The translations under genes were made by a program, and so were the position numbers. Below, piece after piece: positions 34,797 to 43,999 of a stretch of DNA of 64,000 bases; positions within the stretch are counted from its first letter, which is position 1; every line of letters begins with the position of its first letter. The notes under the pieces are model-generated. The model was not told where the DNA came from. It saw nothing but the letters and a program-made list of their open reading frames with translations, and ran no database searches. The stretch spans positions 62,001 through 126,000 of the forward strand of contig UCMW01000006.1 of the NCBI GenBank assembly GCA_900473745.1, given 5' to 3'. The DNA is from Hyphomicrobiales bacterium (GTDB taxonomy: Bacteria; Pseudomonadota; Alphaproteobacteria; Rhizobiales; Rhizobiaceae).

Positions 34797-35726
34797 TTAC
34801 TCACTCGGGTCGGCAGGCTTTGCAAAGGCCGCCCGCAGTTCCGCCGACATCGGCATACGCATGTTGATACCGGCGGGCGGGACGGGCGTGTTGAACCATT
34901 TATTGTAGAGCACCTCGATCCTTCCGCTTGCATAGATTTCCACCAATGCAGCATTCACGGCATCCCTGAACGCAGTATCTTCCAGTCTGACCATCAGCCC
35001 ATAGGGCTCTGGCCAGCCGAGAGCTTCGCTCGACAGGACGTAATTCTCGGGATGCTCCGACTTGGCCACCATTGCCGCAAGAAGGATGCCATCCATTACA
35101 AAGGCTGCCGCACGACCCTCGGTCACCAGCTGGAAGGCATCCTTGTGGGCCTCTACTGGCATGACAGCAATGTGTAGGGCCCGTTGTCGATTGATGGCAT
35201 TGAGCTGGCCGATATTGGTCGTTCCCGACGTCGCCGCGACAGTGTGGCCGGCAAGGTCGGCAATGGTTTTCAGATTGTTCTTTCTCAGCGACACGAATTG
35301 AGTGCCGGTGACGAAGTGTGGATATGAGAAACCAATGCTTTTGCGCCGCTCTGCATTGTTGGTGCTGGCGACGCATTCGATGTCCAGATCGCCATTGCGC
35401 AGAAGTGCGACGCGGTTGCGTGGCGTACGCTCGACGAACTCCACTTTTATGGATGTCAGCTTCAGCTTTGCCTTGATGATCTCAATCACATCAAGGCAAA
35501 GTTCAGTCGAGTATCCGGTAATGCTGCCGTCAGGCCCACGGTAGGAGAAGGGGAAGTCTTCTGCGCTGTAACCAATTCTGACGATCCCAGTGTCCGCGAT
35601 CTGTTCCAGGGTTGAGATTGGTGCTTGTGCGTGGGATGGGGCAGTGGCCGTCAGGATCGAAAGGACCGTGATTGCCGCCAGATTCAAGATTGAAATCGGC
35701 GCTGGCCGACGAGTGTCTCGGTTCAT
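34797..35726 (-). CDS. GltI-like amino-acid substrate-binding protein
   Basis: 309 residues with an N-terminal signal sequence (ILNLAAITVLSILTATAPSH then AQA). Family 3 binding-protein blocks: GIVRIGYSAEDFPFSYRGPD, CVASTNNAERRKSIGFSYPH and VAATSGTTNIGQLNAINRQR. This subfamily includes the glutamate/aspartate binder GltI. No permease or ATPase is adjacent. It is the downstream copy of a tandem pair with 35740-36633 (13-base gap); the two are clearly paralogues. Confidence 0.88.
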   Translation of the reverse strand: MNRDTRRPAPISILNLAAITVLSILTATAPSHAQAPISTLEQIADTGIVRIGYSAEDFPFSYRGPDGSITGYSTELCLDVIEIIKAKLKLTSIKVEFVERTPRNRVALLRNGDLDIECVASTNNAERRKSIGFSYPHFVTGTQFVSLRKNNLKTIADLAGHTVAATSGTTNIGQLNAINRQRALHIAVMPVEAHKDAFQLVTEGRAAAFVMDGILLAAMVAKSEHPENYVLSSEALGWPEPYGLMVRLEDTAFRDAVNAALVEIYASGRIEVLYNKWFNTPVPPAGINMRMPMSAELRAAFAKPADPSE

Positions 35727-35739
35727 CTCTCAGTCCTTC

Positions 35740-36633
35740 TCAATCGAGATAGTCCGTTGGAGCGTCAAAGGCGGCCCTCAGTGAAGTTGACATCGGAAGA
35801 TTGAGGTTCATGCCGTCGGGAGCGATCGGCGACATGAACCAGGTTTTGTAGATTTCATCGATCCGCGGACTGGTGAAGAGCCGCTTGAGTGCATCGTTGA
35901 CGACGGCCCGAAATGTCTCGTCACCATGACGCACCAGGAGCCCATAGGGCTCAGGTGGACTGAGTGTCTCTTGCGAGAGGGTGAATTTTTCAGGTTCGGG
36001 TGCCTGCGCGATCATTGCTGCAAGGAGGATCCCGTCCCAGACAAAGGCTGCCGCCCGCCCGTCGTCTACCAGATCGAAGGATTCGGAATTGGTTTTGGTC
36101 GGTATGACGCCGATATTGAGCTGCTTGTCTCGGTTGATAGTATTCAACTGTTCAATATTGACCGTTCCCGAGGCCGCAGCAACAGAACGACCCGCAAGAT
36201 CTTCGATCCTGGCAACTGCATCCTCGCGCCTCGTCATGTACTGCGTGGCTGTCGTGAAATGCGGATAGGAAAACCCCACGATCTTGCGCCGCTCTGCATT
36301 GTTGGTCGTTGCTGCGCATTCGATGTCAATCCTACCGCTCTTGACCAGCACGAAGCGTGTCGCTGAGGTAGCGGCAACATACTCGACCTTGACCTCGTCG
36401 AGTTTCAGGTGCTGCTTGACCGCTTCCACCACTTCCTTGCAAAGATCCATGGAGAACCCGATGATCTTCCCCTCTGGCGTTTTGTAGGAAAACGGAGGTT
36501 CGGCCTCCCGGTAGCCAATCGCGATAACCCCGGTTTTCGCTATTTTTTCCAGGGTGCTGCCCGTGTCGTCCGCTACCGCCGGCAAAGGAGCGAACCCGGC
36601 CAGGGCCAACATCGTTGGTAAAAATCTACGCAT
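35740..36633 (-). CDS. GltI-like amino-acid substrate-binding protein (upstream paralogue)
   Basis: 297 residues from ATG 36633 with GGAG upstream; a longer frame to 36780 is open but runs into the neighbouring gene. Signal peptide RRFLPTMLALAGFAPLPAVA. Blocks GVIAIGYREAEPPFSYKTPE, CAATTNNAERRKIVGFSYPH and VAAASGTVNIEQLNTINRDK parallel the downstream copy. Because no transport genes accompany the pair, they may serve a distant transporter or act as sensing proteins for the GGDEF-EAL protein upstream. Confidence 0.88.
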   Translation of the reverse strand: MRRFLPTMLALAGFAPLPAVADDTGSTLEKIAKTGVIAIGYREAEPPFSYKTPEGKIIGFSMDLCKEVVEAVKQHLKLDEVKVEYVAATSATRFVLVKSGRIDIECAATTNNAERRKIVGFSYPHFTTATQYMTRREDAVARIEDLAGRSVAAASGTVNIEQLNTINRDKQLNIGVIPTKTNSESFDLVDDGRAAAFVWDGILLAAMIAQAPEPEKFTLSQETLSPPEPYGLLVRHGDETFRAVVNDALKRLFTSPRIDEIYKTWFMSPIAPDGMNLNLPMSTSLRAAFDAPTDYLD

Positions 36634-36688
36634 GTCGAATCTCCTATCCGGTGGGCCGGGATGTGGATATCCCGGCAGTCGTCTATGT

Positions 36689-38950
36689 TTACATCTGCGT
36701 GGCCCGGGGTCGTTTCGTCTGAGCCTGCAGTTCCAGTTCGGCGAGTGGCCGCGGTCGGGCAAAGTAATAGCCCTGTGCATGTGTGCAGCCCGCCGCCATC
36801 AAGATCACCAATTGTTCTTTTGTCTCGACGCCTTCCGCCGTCACTTCCATGCCGAGCTCGCGGGCCAGGTTGGTGATGGCGGCCACGATTGCTCTCGAAG
36901 TGGAATGTGTCGGAAGGTCGGAGACGAAAGTTCGGTCGATCTTGATTTTGCTGAAGGGAATGTCGGCGAGATAGCTCAGAGATGCGTAGCCCGTGCCGAA
37001 GTCGTCCAGGACGACAGCGATGCCCATGGCGTTGACCTGCTCAAGCGCTCGGCGGCTCTCGGCGCCCGCGAGCATGGCTGTTTCGGTGACTTCGAGCTCC
37101 AGGCGGGCGGCCGGCAGGCCGGATGCCTTGAGGGCTCTGTCGATCGTGTCGACGATGTCACAATTACGCAGCTGAACGGGGGACAGGTTAACCGCAAGCC
37201 GCATGTCGGCGGGCCAGGAAACCGCGTCGGCGCTGGCACGTTGCAGAACCCAGGCACCGAGTGGCACGATAATGCCAGTTTCTTCCGCGAGCGGTATGAA
37301 GCGATCCGGAGGAATGAGGCCTTGATGTGGATGGCGCCAGCGAACAAGGGCTTCGAAGCCGCAGACAAGTCCAGTCGAGATGTTGATGAACGGCTGGTAG
37401 TGCAGCTCGAACTCGCCGCGCTGCAGTGCGAGCCGGAGATCTATCTCCAAAGCATGCTGGTCCTGCACGACCATGTCCATGCCCTGTTCGAAAACCACGA
37501 GCGTGCCGCGTCCGGCCGCCTTTGCACGGTACAGTGCGAGATCGGCGTTTTGGAGCAGATGACTTGCGCTCAAGCCGTCGGATGGTGCGCGGGATATCCC
37601 GATACTGGTCCCGACCACCACTTCCTGACCCTCGAGGGTCACACCGGAGGAAATGACCTGCAAGAGGCGGCTGGCCAATTCCCGTGCTTCGCGCATCCCA
37701 TCCGAACGCACCCGCTGGACGATGGCGAATTCATCGCCGCCAAGCCGTGCTGCGAGATCACCTTCGCCGAGCAAATCACTGATCCGTCTCGCTATGGTGA
37801 CCAGTAGCTGGTCACCGCAACCGTGACCCAATGTGTCATTTATGACCTTGAAGCGATCAAGGTCGAGCATCAGGACATTGAACGCTCCCCCTTGCTCGAT
37901 GTCTTCGAGGGACTCGCCGAGCGTCTTCATCAGGAGAGCCCTGTTGCCAAGTCCAGTCAGGGCATCATGATGCGCCATGTGCTCAAGCTTCACTGCCATG
38001 TCGCGGATTTCGCGCAGTCGTGCCCTCTCGACCACGGCTTCCCTGAGAGCTTCGATGGCGCGCGCCATGTCACCGATTTCGTCGTTGCGGTTCTGGAATG
38101 GCGTGACCGTATCTGTGACTTCGCCGGCAATCTGTAGCGTGGCCTGAACCAGTGTCGGCACGGGCTGGAAAAGGCGCCTGGCGAATACCGTCACAAAGAG
38201 CCCGGTGAGGAGGAGGACGGTGAAGACCATGGCAAGTGCGTTGCGGAGCAGCTCCTCTTTTGCCTGGTTGAGGACGGTTGCTTTGCCAATCGAAACGACT
38301 ACCGCTCCCAGCATCTGATCGTCCGGGCTGACGATGGGCAGCATGCCTACAAAGTGACGTTGGCCGGCGAGCGTCGCGAACCCACTTAAGACAGTGTCGG
38401 GAAGGGCATCGCCGAAGAATGGATCTCTGTCTTGGTCTTCCCAGGTCGTTTCGGAAGGCGCGGTCCCCGACGAGGCCGCTACCTCGACAAAGCGGTCCGT
38501 CAGTTTATCAAAGCGGAACAGCCATGCTTCGTTCTTGGTCTGCGCAGCCACCAGTGCCAACACGTCGGTGGGAGTGAAGCCGGTAAAGAGAATGGAATCG
38601 TCATCTCCGACAGGCTGGGCGGTGACCAGTCGTTGCACCTGGCCGCCGGTATCGGTCTCGATCACCACATAGGTATAGACGTTGCGCAGCGTCGAACTTG
38701 CGATTTGCGTGTTGATACGCGCTTGGTTGTGCCACTGGGCCTTGGCGGAATCGACGAACATGGACCAGCCGACGAGTGCTCCCAGACCGTAGGAAAGCAA
38801 AGCCACGCCGAGAAATGCAAGAATGATTTTCGAAAGCAGAGACCGATGCCAGTCCGCCGCTTGTGCCAGGCCCGCGCGAACCATCCCCAATAAGCCTGAG
38901 GATCCACTGAGGACCAGAGATCGGCGTGCATCGGCGGTTTTATCAGCCAT
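36689..38950 (-). CDS. Membrane GGDEF-EAL protein with periplasmic sensor and HAMP domain
   Basis: 753 residues. Helix 1 is about 41-62 (IILAFLGVALLSYGLGALVG), then a roughly 170-residue periplasmic Cache-like domain, helix 2 about 240-258 (AMVFTVLLLTGLFVTVFARR), and a HAMP domain. GGDEF is intact at 404-408 and EAL at 533-535, with DDFGTGYASLSYL and the C-terminal GVETKEQL. The inhibitory RxxD is not conserved (GEGD). Both cyclase and phosphodiesterase activities are possible. It lies 55 bases upstream of the tandem binding-protein genes on the same strand, so the binders may deliver a ligand to its periplasmic domain. Confidence 0.93.
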   Translation of the reverse strand: MADKTADARRSLVLSGSSGLLGMVRAGLAQAADWHRSLLSKIILAFLGVALLSYGLGALVGWSMFVDSAKAQWHNQARINTQIASSTLRNVYTYVVIETDTGGQVQRLVTAQPVGDDDSILFTGFTPTDVLALVAAQTKNEAWLFRFDKLTDRFVEVAASSGTAPSETTWEDQDRDPFFGDALPDTVLSGFATLAGQRHFVGMLPIVSPDDQMLGAVVVSIGKATVLNQAKEELLRNALAMVFTVLLLTGLFVTVFARRLFQPVPTLVQATLQIAGEVTDTVTPFQNRNDEIGDMARAIEALREAVVERARLREIRDMAVKLEHMAHHDALTGLGNRALLMKTLGESLEDIEQGGAFNVLMLDLDRFKVINDTLGHGCGDQLLVTIARRISDLLGEGDLAARLGGDEFAIVQRVRSDGMREARELASRLLQVISSGVTLEGQEVVVGTSIGISRAPSDGLSASHLLQNADLALYRAKAAGRGTLVVFEQGMDMVVQDQHALEIDLRLALQRGEFELHYQPFINISTGLVCGFEALVRWRHPHQGLIPPDRFIPLAEETGIIVPLGAWVLQRASADAVSWPADMRLAVNLSPVQLRNCDIVDTIDRALKASGLPAARLELEVTETAMLAGAESRRALEQVNAMGIAVVLDDFGTGYASLSYLADIPFSKIKIDRTFVSDLPTHSTSRAIVAAITNLARELGMEVTAEGVETKEQLVILMAAGCTHAQGYYFARPRPLAELELQAQTKRPRATQM

Positions 38951-39194
38951 TATCGAAACGCGGCCCGATCCATAATTTTATCAAATCCGGACTATATGTC
39001 GCTGCAATCATACGAGGCAGAGGCTGTTAAAGTGGAAACAAATCTTCACCTGTTCGAATATGTGGATTCTTCGTTTACACACACTTAAGCTCGACTTCAC
39101 TAAATGGATCGAGTGGACAAAGAGCGCCGTCAACCGCCCGAAATTGCATGGTGTTCACTTGATCTGGTCTTGAGATCCTAATCGGGAGCACGTT

Positions 39195-39345
39195 CCGACC
39201 GACGGCCGCATCGAGATCGACAACGACAGCGTCGTGCGCACCATCCGGCCGATTGCGCTTAAACAAAAGATTGCCCTCCTGATCGGCCATGACGCGGGAG
39301 AGGAAAACTGGGCGACAATCGCGTCGCTTGTTGGAACGTGCTGAC
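39195..39345 (+). mobile_element. IS66-family transposase (TnpC) fragment
   Basis: The plus strand encodes GRIEIDNDSVVRTIRPIALK, then KIALLIGHDAGEENWATIAS and LVGTC, then a stop. This is the C-terminal end of IS66 TnpC (usual VERTIRP... GHDAGAENWA). Only about 48 residues remain. No inverted repeats were found. Confidence 0.75.
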
Positions 39346-39521
39346 CGGCGGCTTTGGTTCCATAATAAGTCTTATGCGATCGTTCTATGTGTGGGGGTGG
39401 GTTCAAGGATGAAGTGCGACTTGCGAATGATACCAATGGGTTGTCACTCGCAAGGAGAATGCAATGGAACGCACCTACTCCCACATTGCAAAACCGGCCA
39501 TTCCCGCAAGTTCTGTCTGCG

Positions 39522-40148
39522 TCACGCCCGACTCGCCCGAACGCTCAGCCAATGATCATGGGGTCTTCCGACGCATCGACGTATCTCGCTGACGATCCAG
39601 CCGGCGTCTGTAAGGGTGGATCGCAGGGCAGACTCGCGCCAGTACGTTTCGACGTAGCGCCGTGGCGCTACAGCACTGCCGTATGTGGAATAATCCTCGC
39701 CTTCGCCCTCTCTAACCGAGGCGTGCAATCGGCCACCGGTCCGGGTCGCCTCGGCAAGCCGTCCAAGCACCGTGCCGAGATCCTCGCGCGCGACATGAAT
39801 CAGGCAGGCACATGCCCAGATCCCGTCATACGGGGTGCCGGGACGTCGCGGGTCGGCCAGGTCTTGGGTCAGAGGGTCCAACAGGTCGGCCTCGAAGCCA
39901 CTTTCGCGCAGCAGTTCGACGAAACCCTTTGCAATGTCGGTGCGCCGGACGCTTATTCCCCGCTTCTCAAGCTCAAGTGCATCTCGCCCGCCACCGCTTC
40001 CGATCTCCAGCACCCTCCCCGAACCGCCCAGTCCGGTCACGAATGCATCGATCTCTGTCGCGACCCATTCGGGCATCGCCGCGGCCTCGGCCGCGTACTC
40101 CGCCGCGGCCGCATCATAGGACCGCACGGTATCCAGGTCGGTGCTCAT
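39522..40148 (-). CDS. Class I SAM-dependent methyltransferase
   Basis: A 208-residue Rossmann methyltransferase. Motif I is VLEIGSGGGRDALELEKRGI, followed by RRTDIAKGFVELLRESG and a post-motif DGIWACACLIHVAREDLGTV. The substrate is unknown. A strong ribosome site (AGGAGCGC) precedes ATG 40148. It stands alone between an IS66 relic and a glyoxalase relic, which suggests recent acquisition. Confidence 0.9.
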   Translation of the reverse strand: MSTDLDTVRSYDAAAAEYAAEAAAMPEWVATEIDAFVTGLGGSGRVLEIGSGGGRDALELEKRGISVRRTDIAKGFVELLRESGFEADLLDPLTQDLADPRRPGTPYDGIWACACLIHVAREDLGTVLGRLAEATRTGGRLHASVREGEGEDYSTYGSAVAPRRYVETYWRESALRSTLTDAGWIVSEIRRCVGRPHDHWLSVRASRA

Positions 40149-40315
40149 CCCAGCGCTCCTTCTTCAATCACGTGGACGTTCTGTAAGATAAAGCTGTCAT
40201 AGCCGCTGACCATCACCGCGATAACAGGGTCTGCATATATCGTTTCCGAAACCAAGCGCCTCATAGAAGTGCCTCGACCTGTCGCGGTCAATCGAAGGCA
40301 CGAATGGTCGAAGCA
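40149..40315 (-). pseudogene. Glyoxalase/bleomycin-resistance-family remnant
   Basis: The minus strand reads LRPFVPSIDRDRSRHFYEAL followed by GFGN, then, after a frame change, DPVIAVMVSGYDSFILQNVH. These are the first blocks of VOC-superfamily proteins. The rest of the domain is replaced by the methyltransferase start region, so it is a truncated relic. Confidence 0.6.
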
Positions 40316-40565
40316 TGAGGCACCCGGGTGATCGGTAGAATGGTGGCCTGAACGCCGTTCACTCCTTGCGTGCGGACAATGATCCAACCGCGGCGACAGC
40401 GAATGCAGGCATTTTGTCTCAGTCGCTCCGTCGCAGACACCTTCATTTGCTGAATGCGACGCGAGCAGCAAGGACTTCTCGAGTTCGGGTGCAGAGCACC
40501 CGGTAATGAGGCCCGTTGCGGGCCGCGTTGCTTGTTTGCGCCCCATGACAGCGCCGGTCAGGCCG

Positions 40566-40656
40566 GTCAAGCGGCCCGTGAAGCTGGAAGATCTTCCGCG
40601 CCAGTCCGCAAGCGGACCCGGGAAGATCTCCCATCTTCCGCGCCACGCCGCTTGAC
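40566..40656. repeat. Nested inverted repeats
   Basis: GTCAAGCGGC (40566-40575) and GCCGCTTGAC (40647-40656) are perfect inverted arms 71 bases apart. Inside are GTCCGC-AA-GCGGAC (40604-40617) and two copies of a GGAAGATC / TCTTCCGCGCC segment. The structure lies in the 480-base gene-free leader region of the DUF932 gene. Confidence 0.6.
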
Positions 40657-40689
40657 AATCCCGCCCGCCGCCGTGGGGCGGGCTTTCGC

Positions 40690-40745
40690 CCTCCCCCCTC
40701 TGTCCGGGGGAGTCAGAGGCCATTCCCCCGGACAGAGGGGGGAGG
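40690..40745. repeat. 22-bp perfect inverted repeat before the DUF932 gene
   Basis: Left arm 40690-40711 begins CCTCCCCCCTCTG and ends GGGGGA; the right arm 40724-40745 is its exact reverse complement, with a 12-base loop. There is no T run after either arm, so a structured leader or operator for the gene starting at 40800 fits better than a terminator. Confidence 0.7.
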
Positions 40746-40799
40746 CTTCGCCCGAAAGGGGCTTTCCCTTCGGGAACCGACACATCCAGGAGGCAGAAA

Positions 40800-41648
40800 A
40801 TGAGCATTTACACCCAGACCGCCCGCTTCGATACCGGCCGCACCCTGACCGAAACCGAAATGCGCAGCGCTGCGCCATCAATCTTTGCCGTGACCGCGCA
40901 TGAGAGCCGGTCCGAGCGTTTCAAACCCATCCCGACCATCGAGGTTTTGCGGGGTCTCATGCAGGAGGGCTTCATGCCTGTCGGCGCCAGGCAGTCACGC
41001 AGCCGCACGGAAGGCAAGGCAGATTTCACCAAGCATCTCATCCGGCTTCGCCGCGTTGACGACGGCAAGGTTTATAACGTCGGAGACACCGTCTGTGAAA
41101 TCCTGCTGAAGAATGCCAATGACGGTACGAGCGCCTATGAGCTCATGGCCGGGCTCTTTAGGATCCGTTGCCTCAATTCCCTGGTGACGCAGACCGGGAC
41201 CATCGATGCCGTCAAGGTTCGCCATTCCGGCGACGTGCAGCACAAGGTCATCGAAGGGACCTATCGCGTGCTTGGCGAAGCCGAACGCACCCTCGCCGCT
41301 CCACAGAACTGGGCGACCATGCGACTGAACCAGGAGGAGGCCGATATTCTCGCCGACGCTGCCCATGTCCTTCGCTTCGGGGACGATCAAGGCGAGACGA
41401 CTACGCCGATCAAGGCGCAGCAATTGCTTCTTCCTCGCCGCGGCGACGACCGCGCCAATGATCTCTGGACCGTCTGGAATGTGGTTCAGGAAAACGCCAT
41501 CAAGGGCGGATTGAAAGGGGTTGGCCGTGACGATCGCGGCCGGCCGCGCCGGGTGAAGTCCCGCGCCGTCAACGGCATCGATCAGGATATCAAGCTGAAC
41601 AAGGCCCTTTGGCTGCTCGGCGAAAGGATGGCGGCGCTGAAGGCGTGA
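40800..41648 (+). CDS. DUF932-domain plasmid protein
   Basis: A 282-residue protein of the DUF932 (phage/plasmid-like TIGR03299-related) family: VTAHESRSERFKPIPTIEVL, LMQEGFMPVGARQSRSRTEG, and GLFRIRCLNSLVTQTGTIDA. Such genes sit near DUF736 and tra genes on rhizobial plasmids; the function is not established. AGGAGG lies 8 bases before ATG 40800. A strong hairpin follows the stop at 41658. Confidence 0.88.
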   Translation: MSIYTQTARFDTGRTLTETEMRSAAPSIFAVTAHESRSERFKPIPTIEVLRGLMQEGFMPVGARQSRSRTEGKADFTKHLIRLRRVDDGKVYNVGDTVCEILLKNANDGTSAYELMAGLFRIRCLNSLVTQTGTIDAVKVRHSGDVQHKVIEGTYRVLGEAERTLAAPQNWATMRLNQEEADILADAAHVLRFGDDQGETTTPIKAQQLLLPRRGDDRANDLWTVWNVVQENAIKGGLKGVGRDDRGRPRRVKSRAVNGIDQDIKLNKALWLLGERMAALKA

Positions 41649-41657
41649 GCCGGCACG

Positions 41658-41685
41658 CGATGCGCCGCCAAGGGGCGGCGCATCG
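41658..41685 (+). terminator. Hairpin after the DUF932 gene
   Basis: Arms 41658-41669 and 41674-41685 are a perfect 12-bp GC-rich inverted repeat with the loop AAGG, 10 bases after the stop. No T run follows, so it is a hairpin that may stabilise the 3' end. Confidence 0.55.
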
Positions 41686-42168
41686 CCATACGGTCTGCAG
41701 GTGATGAACATTACGGCCATTGATTGTCGTTTGCCTGGCCCTTGCCGCAAGCGAGCGGCACGCGCCAGGATGAGGGATGCCCCAAAGCCCCATCCCTCAT
41801 GCTCCCTTCCCGCCCTCCCCCACCCAGAGATTCAAAAGCGCGAGTATGGATCATCGGCATTGTCCGGGTTGCCGAGCCGCTTGGATAGAGAAGGCGCCGG
41901 TGGTTTCGAAGACCTTTATCCGGCTCGCATCGCGTCGACCGTTTGACCATTCGATCGGGCGATTGGCGGGGATGCGCGGTCGTGCCGCCTATGCCCCCGG
42001 TTCTGTTCGATCGAGAAAAGCGCATGACGCATGGCTGCCTTGCACAAGAAATATTTTCCAAATGGTCAAAATTCAGGCATCATGCCTGCAGTTGATGCTT
42101 GTGACGGCTTCCTCCCAGTTCCGTCGCATCAGCTGTTCCCCTCTGGAGGTTTATGACCTTCACAATTC
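41686..42168. other. Intergenic; may hold a small RNA
   Basis: No supported protein gene. The last 130 bases before the terminator at 42169 include GGCTTCCTCCC near 42108, an anti-ribosome-site-like stretch, so a plus-strand small RNA ending at that terminator is possible. Confidence 0.3.
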
Positions 42169-42206
42169 ATGGGCCGCGGTTTCGACCGGCGGCCCTTTTT
42201 TTCGCC
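42169..42206 (+). terminator. Rho-independent terminator
   Basis: GGGCCGC and GCGGCCC form the stem around GGTTTCGACCG, followed by seven T. No plus-strand protein gene ends here, so it probably ends a small RNA or a long DUF932 transcript. Confidence 0.7.
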
Positions 42207-42218
42207 TTCACTGATACT

Positions 42219-42467
42219 TCATTCGCGATCGGGCGGGCCCGATCCGAGGACATCATTCGGACCGTCTTGGTCAGTGACGTGACGGTGCCCTTGCGCGACA
42301 GCGTTGAAATAGCGTTCGCGCATGACCCGCATCGGGATCTCGCCGGCGATCCACAGTTCCAGAAGCGCCATGAAGGCTTCGTCATCCCTCAGCGATATGC
42401 CGCGCGCGACGGAGCGGTCGAGGGCACGCTGCGCAATGCTTCTGCGCGTCTCTGGATCTGTGCTCAT
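42219..42467 (-). CDS. Small plasmid hypothetical protein (82 aa)
   Basis: The product, starting MSTDPETRRSIAQRALDRSV, is helical (DDEAFMALLELWIAGEIPMR then VMRERYFNAVAQ) and ends in a polar tail. It resembles small conserved proteins found beside DUF932/DUF736 genes on rhizobial plasmids. No function is known. Confidence 0.65.
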   Translation of the reverse strand: MSTDPETRRSIAQRALDRSVARGISLRDDEAFMALLELWIAGEIPMRVMRERYFNAVAQGHRHVTDQDGPNDVLGSGPPDRE

Positions 42468-42632
42468 CTCAAATCGACCTTGCTTTCAGTCAGGGGCGGC
42501 GATGGCTGTCGGGAGACCGTCGCGGCCGCGACTTGAAATCTTGCCCCATCAACAACATATCATGCCTACCTCCCGTTGATGCGATGCCCTGCTGGCGACC
42601 CTGGTCGTGGCGTTTGGTGTCGTCGGGGAACA

Positions 42633-42668
42633 GGAAAGGGCGCTCCCGAAAGGTTGAGCGCCCTTTTT
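42633..42668 (+). terminator. Rho-independent terminator
   Basis: AAAGGGCGCTC and GAGCGCCCTTT form an 11-bp stem followed by a T run. It lies between two minus-strand genes, so it may work in both directions or end an unseen plus transcript. Confidence 0.65.
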
Positions 42669-42759
42669 CTCTTATGGGCCGTCCGGCTCGTTTTTTGCTT
42701 CACAGCCACTTCGGCTTGGGTGTCGATGCCACGGTGAACCCCGTAATCTCTCCTCCTGG

Positions 42760-43482
42760 TTAGCCGCCCACCCAGGAGGCTGCGATCGGGCTCATGAGCG
42801 AGGTCGCAACTGCGTTCAACGCCATAGCGATGCCGGCAAAGAGACCGGCAGTCGGATTGACGTCATAGGCGCGCGCTGTTCCGATACCATGGGAGGTCAG
42901 CCCCACTGCAAATCCACGGGCGGCATAGTCATCGATCCGCATCACATTCATGAAGGGTGTCACAATCAACGCCCCCACAATGCCTGTCACAATCACGAGG
43001 ACAGCCGTCAGGGAGGGGTCACCCCCGAGTGACTGAGAGATAGCCATGGCAACACCGGCTGTTGCCGATTTCGGAAGGAGGGACAGAAGGATGTCGTGGG
43101 GGAGGCCTGCCAGCAGCCCAAGGGCAAGGACGGACACCACCGCCGCGAATGATCCTATCAGAAGTGCGACCGATATCGGCACTAGTAGCGGCCTCACCTC
43201 GCCCCATTGTCGGTAAAGCGGAACAGCGATGGCGACGGTCGCAGGCCCCAGAAGAAAGTGAATGAACTGGGCACCGGCAAAGAACCGTTCATAGGGGATT
43301 TCCGCTATGAACATGCAGCCAGAGATTGCGATGATAGACATGAGGACGGGGTTGGCAAGCGGATGGCGTCCCAGTCGTCGCGAAATCCCTTGCGCTGCGA
43401 TCCACACAAGGAGTGTGAACGTCAGCCAGAGGAGCGGTGACGCCGATAGGTAGACCCACAGTTCAATCGGCGATCTGTTCAT
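42760..43482 (-). CDS. lrgB: LrgB/CidB-family membrane protein
   Basis: A 240-residue integral membrane protein of the LrgB family, with about seven helices and the conserved LLPKSATAGVAMAISQSLGG and FAVGLTSHGIGTARAYDVNP. Works with LrgA in holin-like or metabolite export. ATG 43482 overlaps the lrgA stop by 4 bases. Confidence 0.92.
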   Translation of the reverse strand: MNRSPIELWVYLSASPLLWLTFTLLVWIAAQGISRRLGRHPLANPVLMSIIAISGCMFIAEIPYERFFAGAQFIHFLLGPATVAIAVPLYRQWGEVRPLLVPISVALLIGSFAAVVSVLALGLLAGLPHDILLSLLPKSATAGVAMAISQSLGGDPSLTAVLVIVTGIVGALIVTPFMNVMRIDDYAARGFAVGLTSHGIGTARAYDVNPTAGLFAGIAMALNAVATSLMSPIAASWVGG

Positions 43483-43850
43483 GTGGATGTTCGCACGGCG
43501 ATCAGACGCCTGACCGCGATGAACACCCACACTGTGACGGCGAGCGTCACCAGCGCCGATATCACCAGAATCGCGAGGATTGTTGCCCCGTGGGTACCGA
43601 TGAGATCACTCAGCGCGACAACTCCAACGCCGGCCGGAATGAAAAACAGCCCAAGATTGCCCAGTAGCGTATCGGATGCTCTCTCCACGTCCGCAACGAG
43701 ATGGTCCGCGAAAACCCGTGCGATCAGTGGCAAGGCGACCGCCAGCAAAACCAGACCGATCACGGGCCCCGGAATCTTGAGGCCAGTCAGGAAGACGATA
43801 CTCTCGCCGGCCAGTTGAAACAGCAATAACAGCGCAAGCCCGCGAAGCAT
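43479..43850 (-). CDS. lrgA: LrgA/CidA-family holin-like protein
   Basis: A 123-residue protein with four predicted helices. LKIPGPVIGLVLLAVALPLI and NLGLFFIPAGVGVVAL are the family signature. Genes are translationally coupled (ATGA) with lrgB downstream, the usual lrgAB pair. Confidence 0.92.
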   Translation of the reverse strand: MLRGLALLLLFQLAGESIVFLTGLKIPGPVIGLVLLAVALPLIARVFADHLVADVERASDTLLGNLGLFFIPAGVGVVALSDLIGTHGATILAILVISALVTLAVTVWVFIAVRRLIAVRTST

Positions 43851-43999
43851 GAGGTTCTCCGATCATGCTGATGAATGCCACAGGCAAGACCTTATGGTCT
43901 CCGCAGCGATCGTCAACCGCGGTTAAACTCCAGGCCAGAATCTTGGTCCCGCATTGGACCTGCGTTCAACGCCCGCGGCGGACTTCAGCCAGAGGCCGG

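Noticed and set aside
36634..36780. Longer start for the GltI-like protein
   Set aside because: The signal peptide begins at 36633, and the extension is antisense-type sequence overlapping the GGDEF-EAL gene end.
40443..40658. ORFs in the DUF932 leader
   Set aside because: They only translate the inverted repeats.
42533..42763. Plus-strand ORF over the terminator near 42650
   Set aside because: It reads through a Rho-independent terminator and has no recognisable product.
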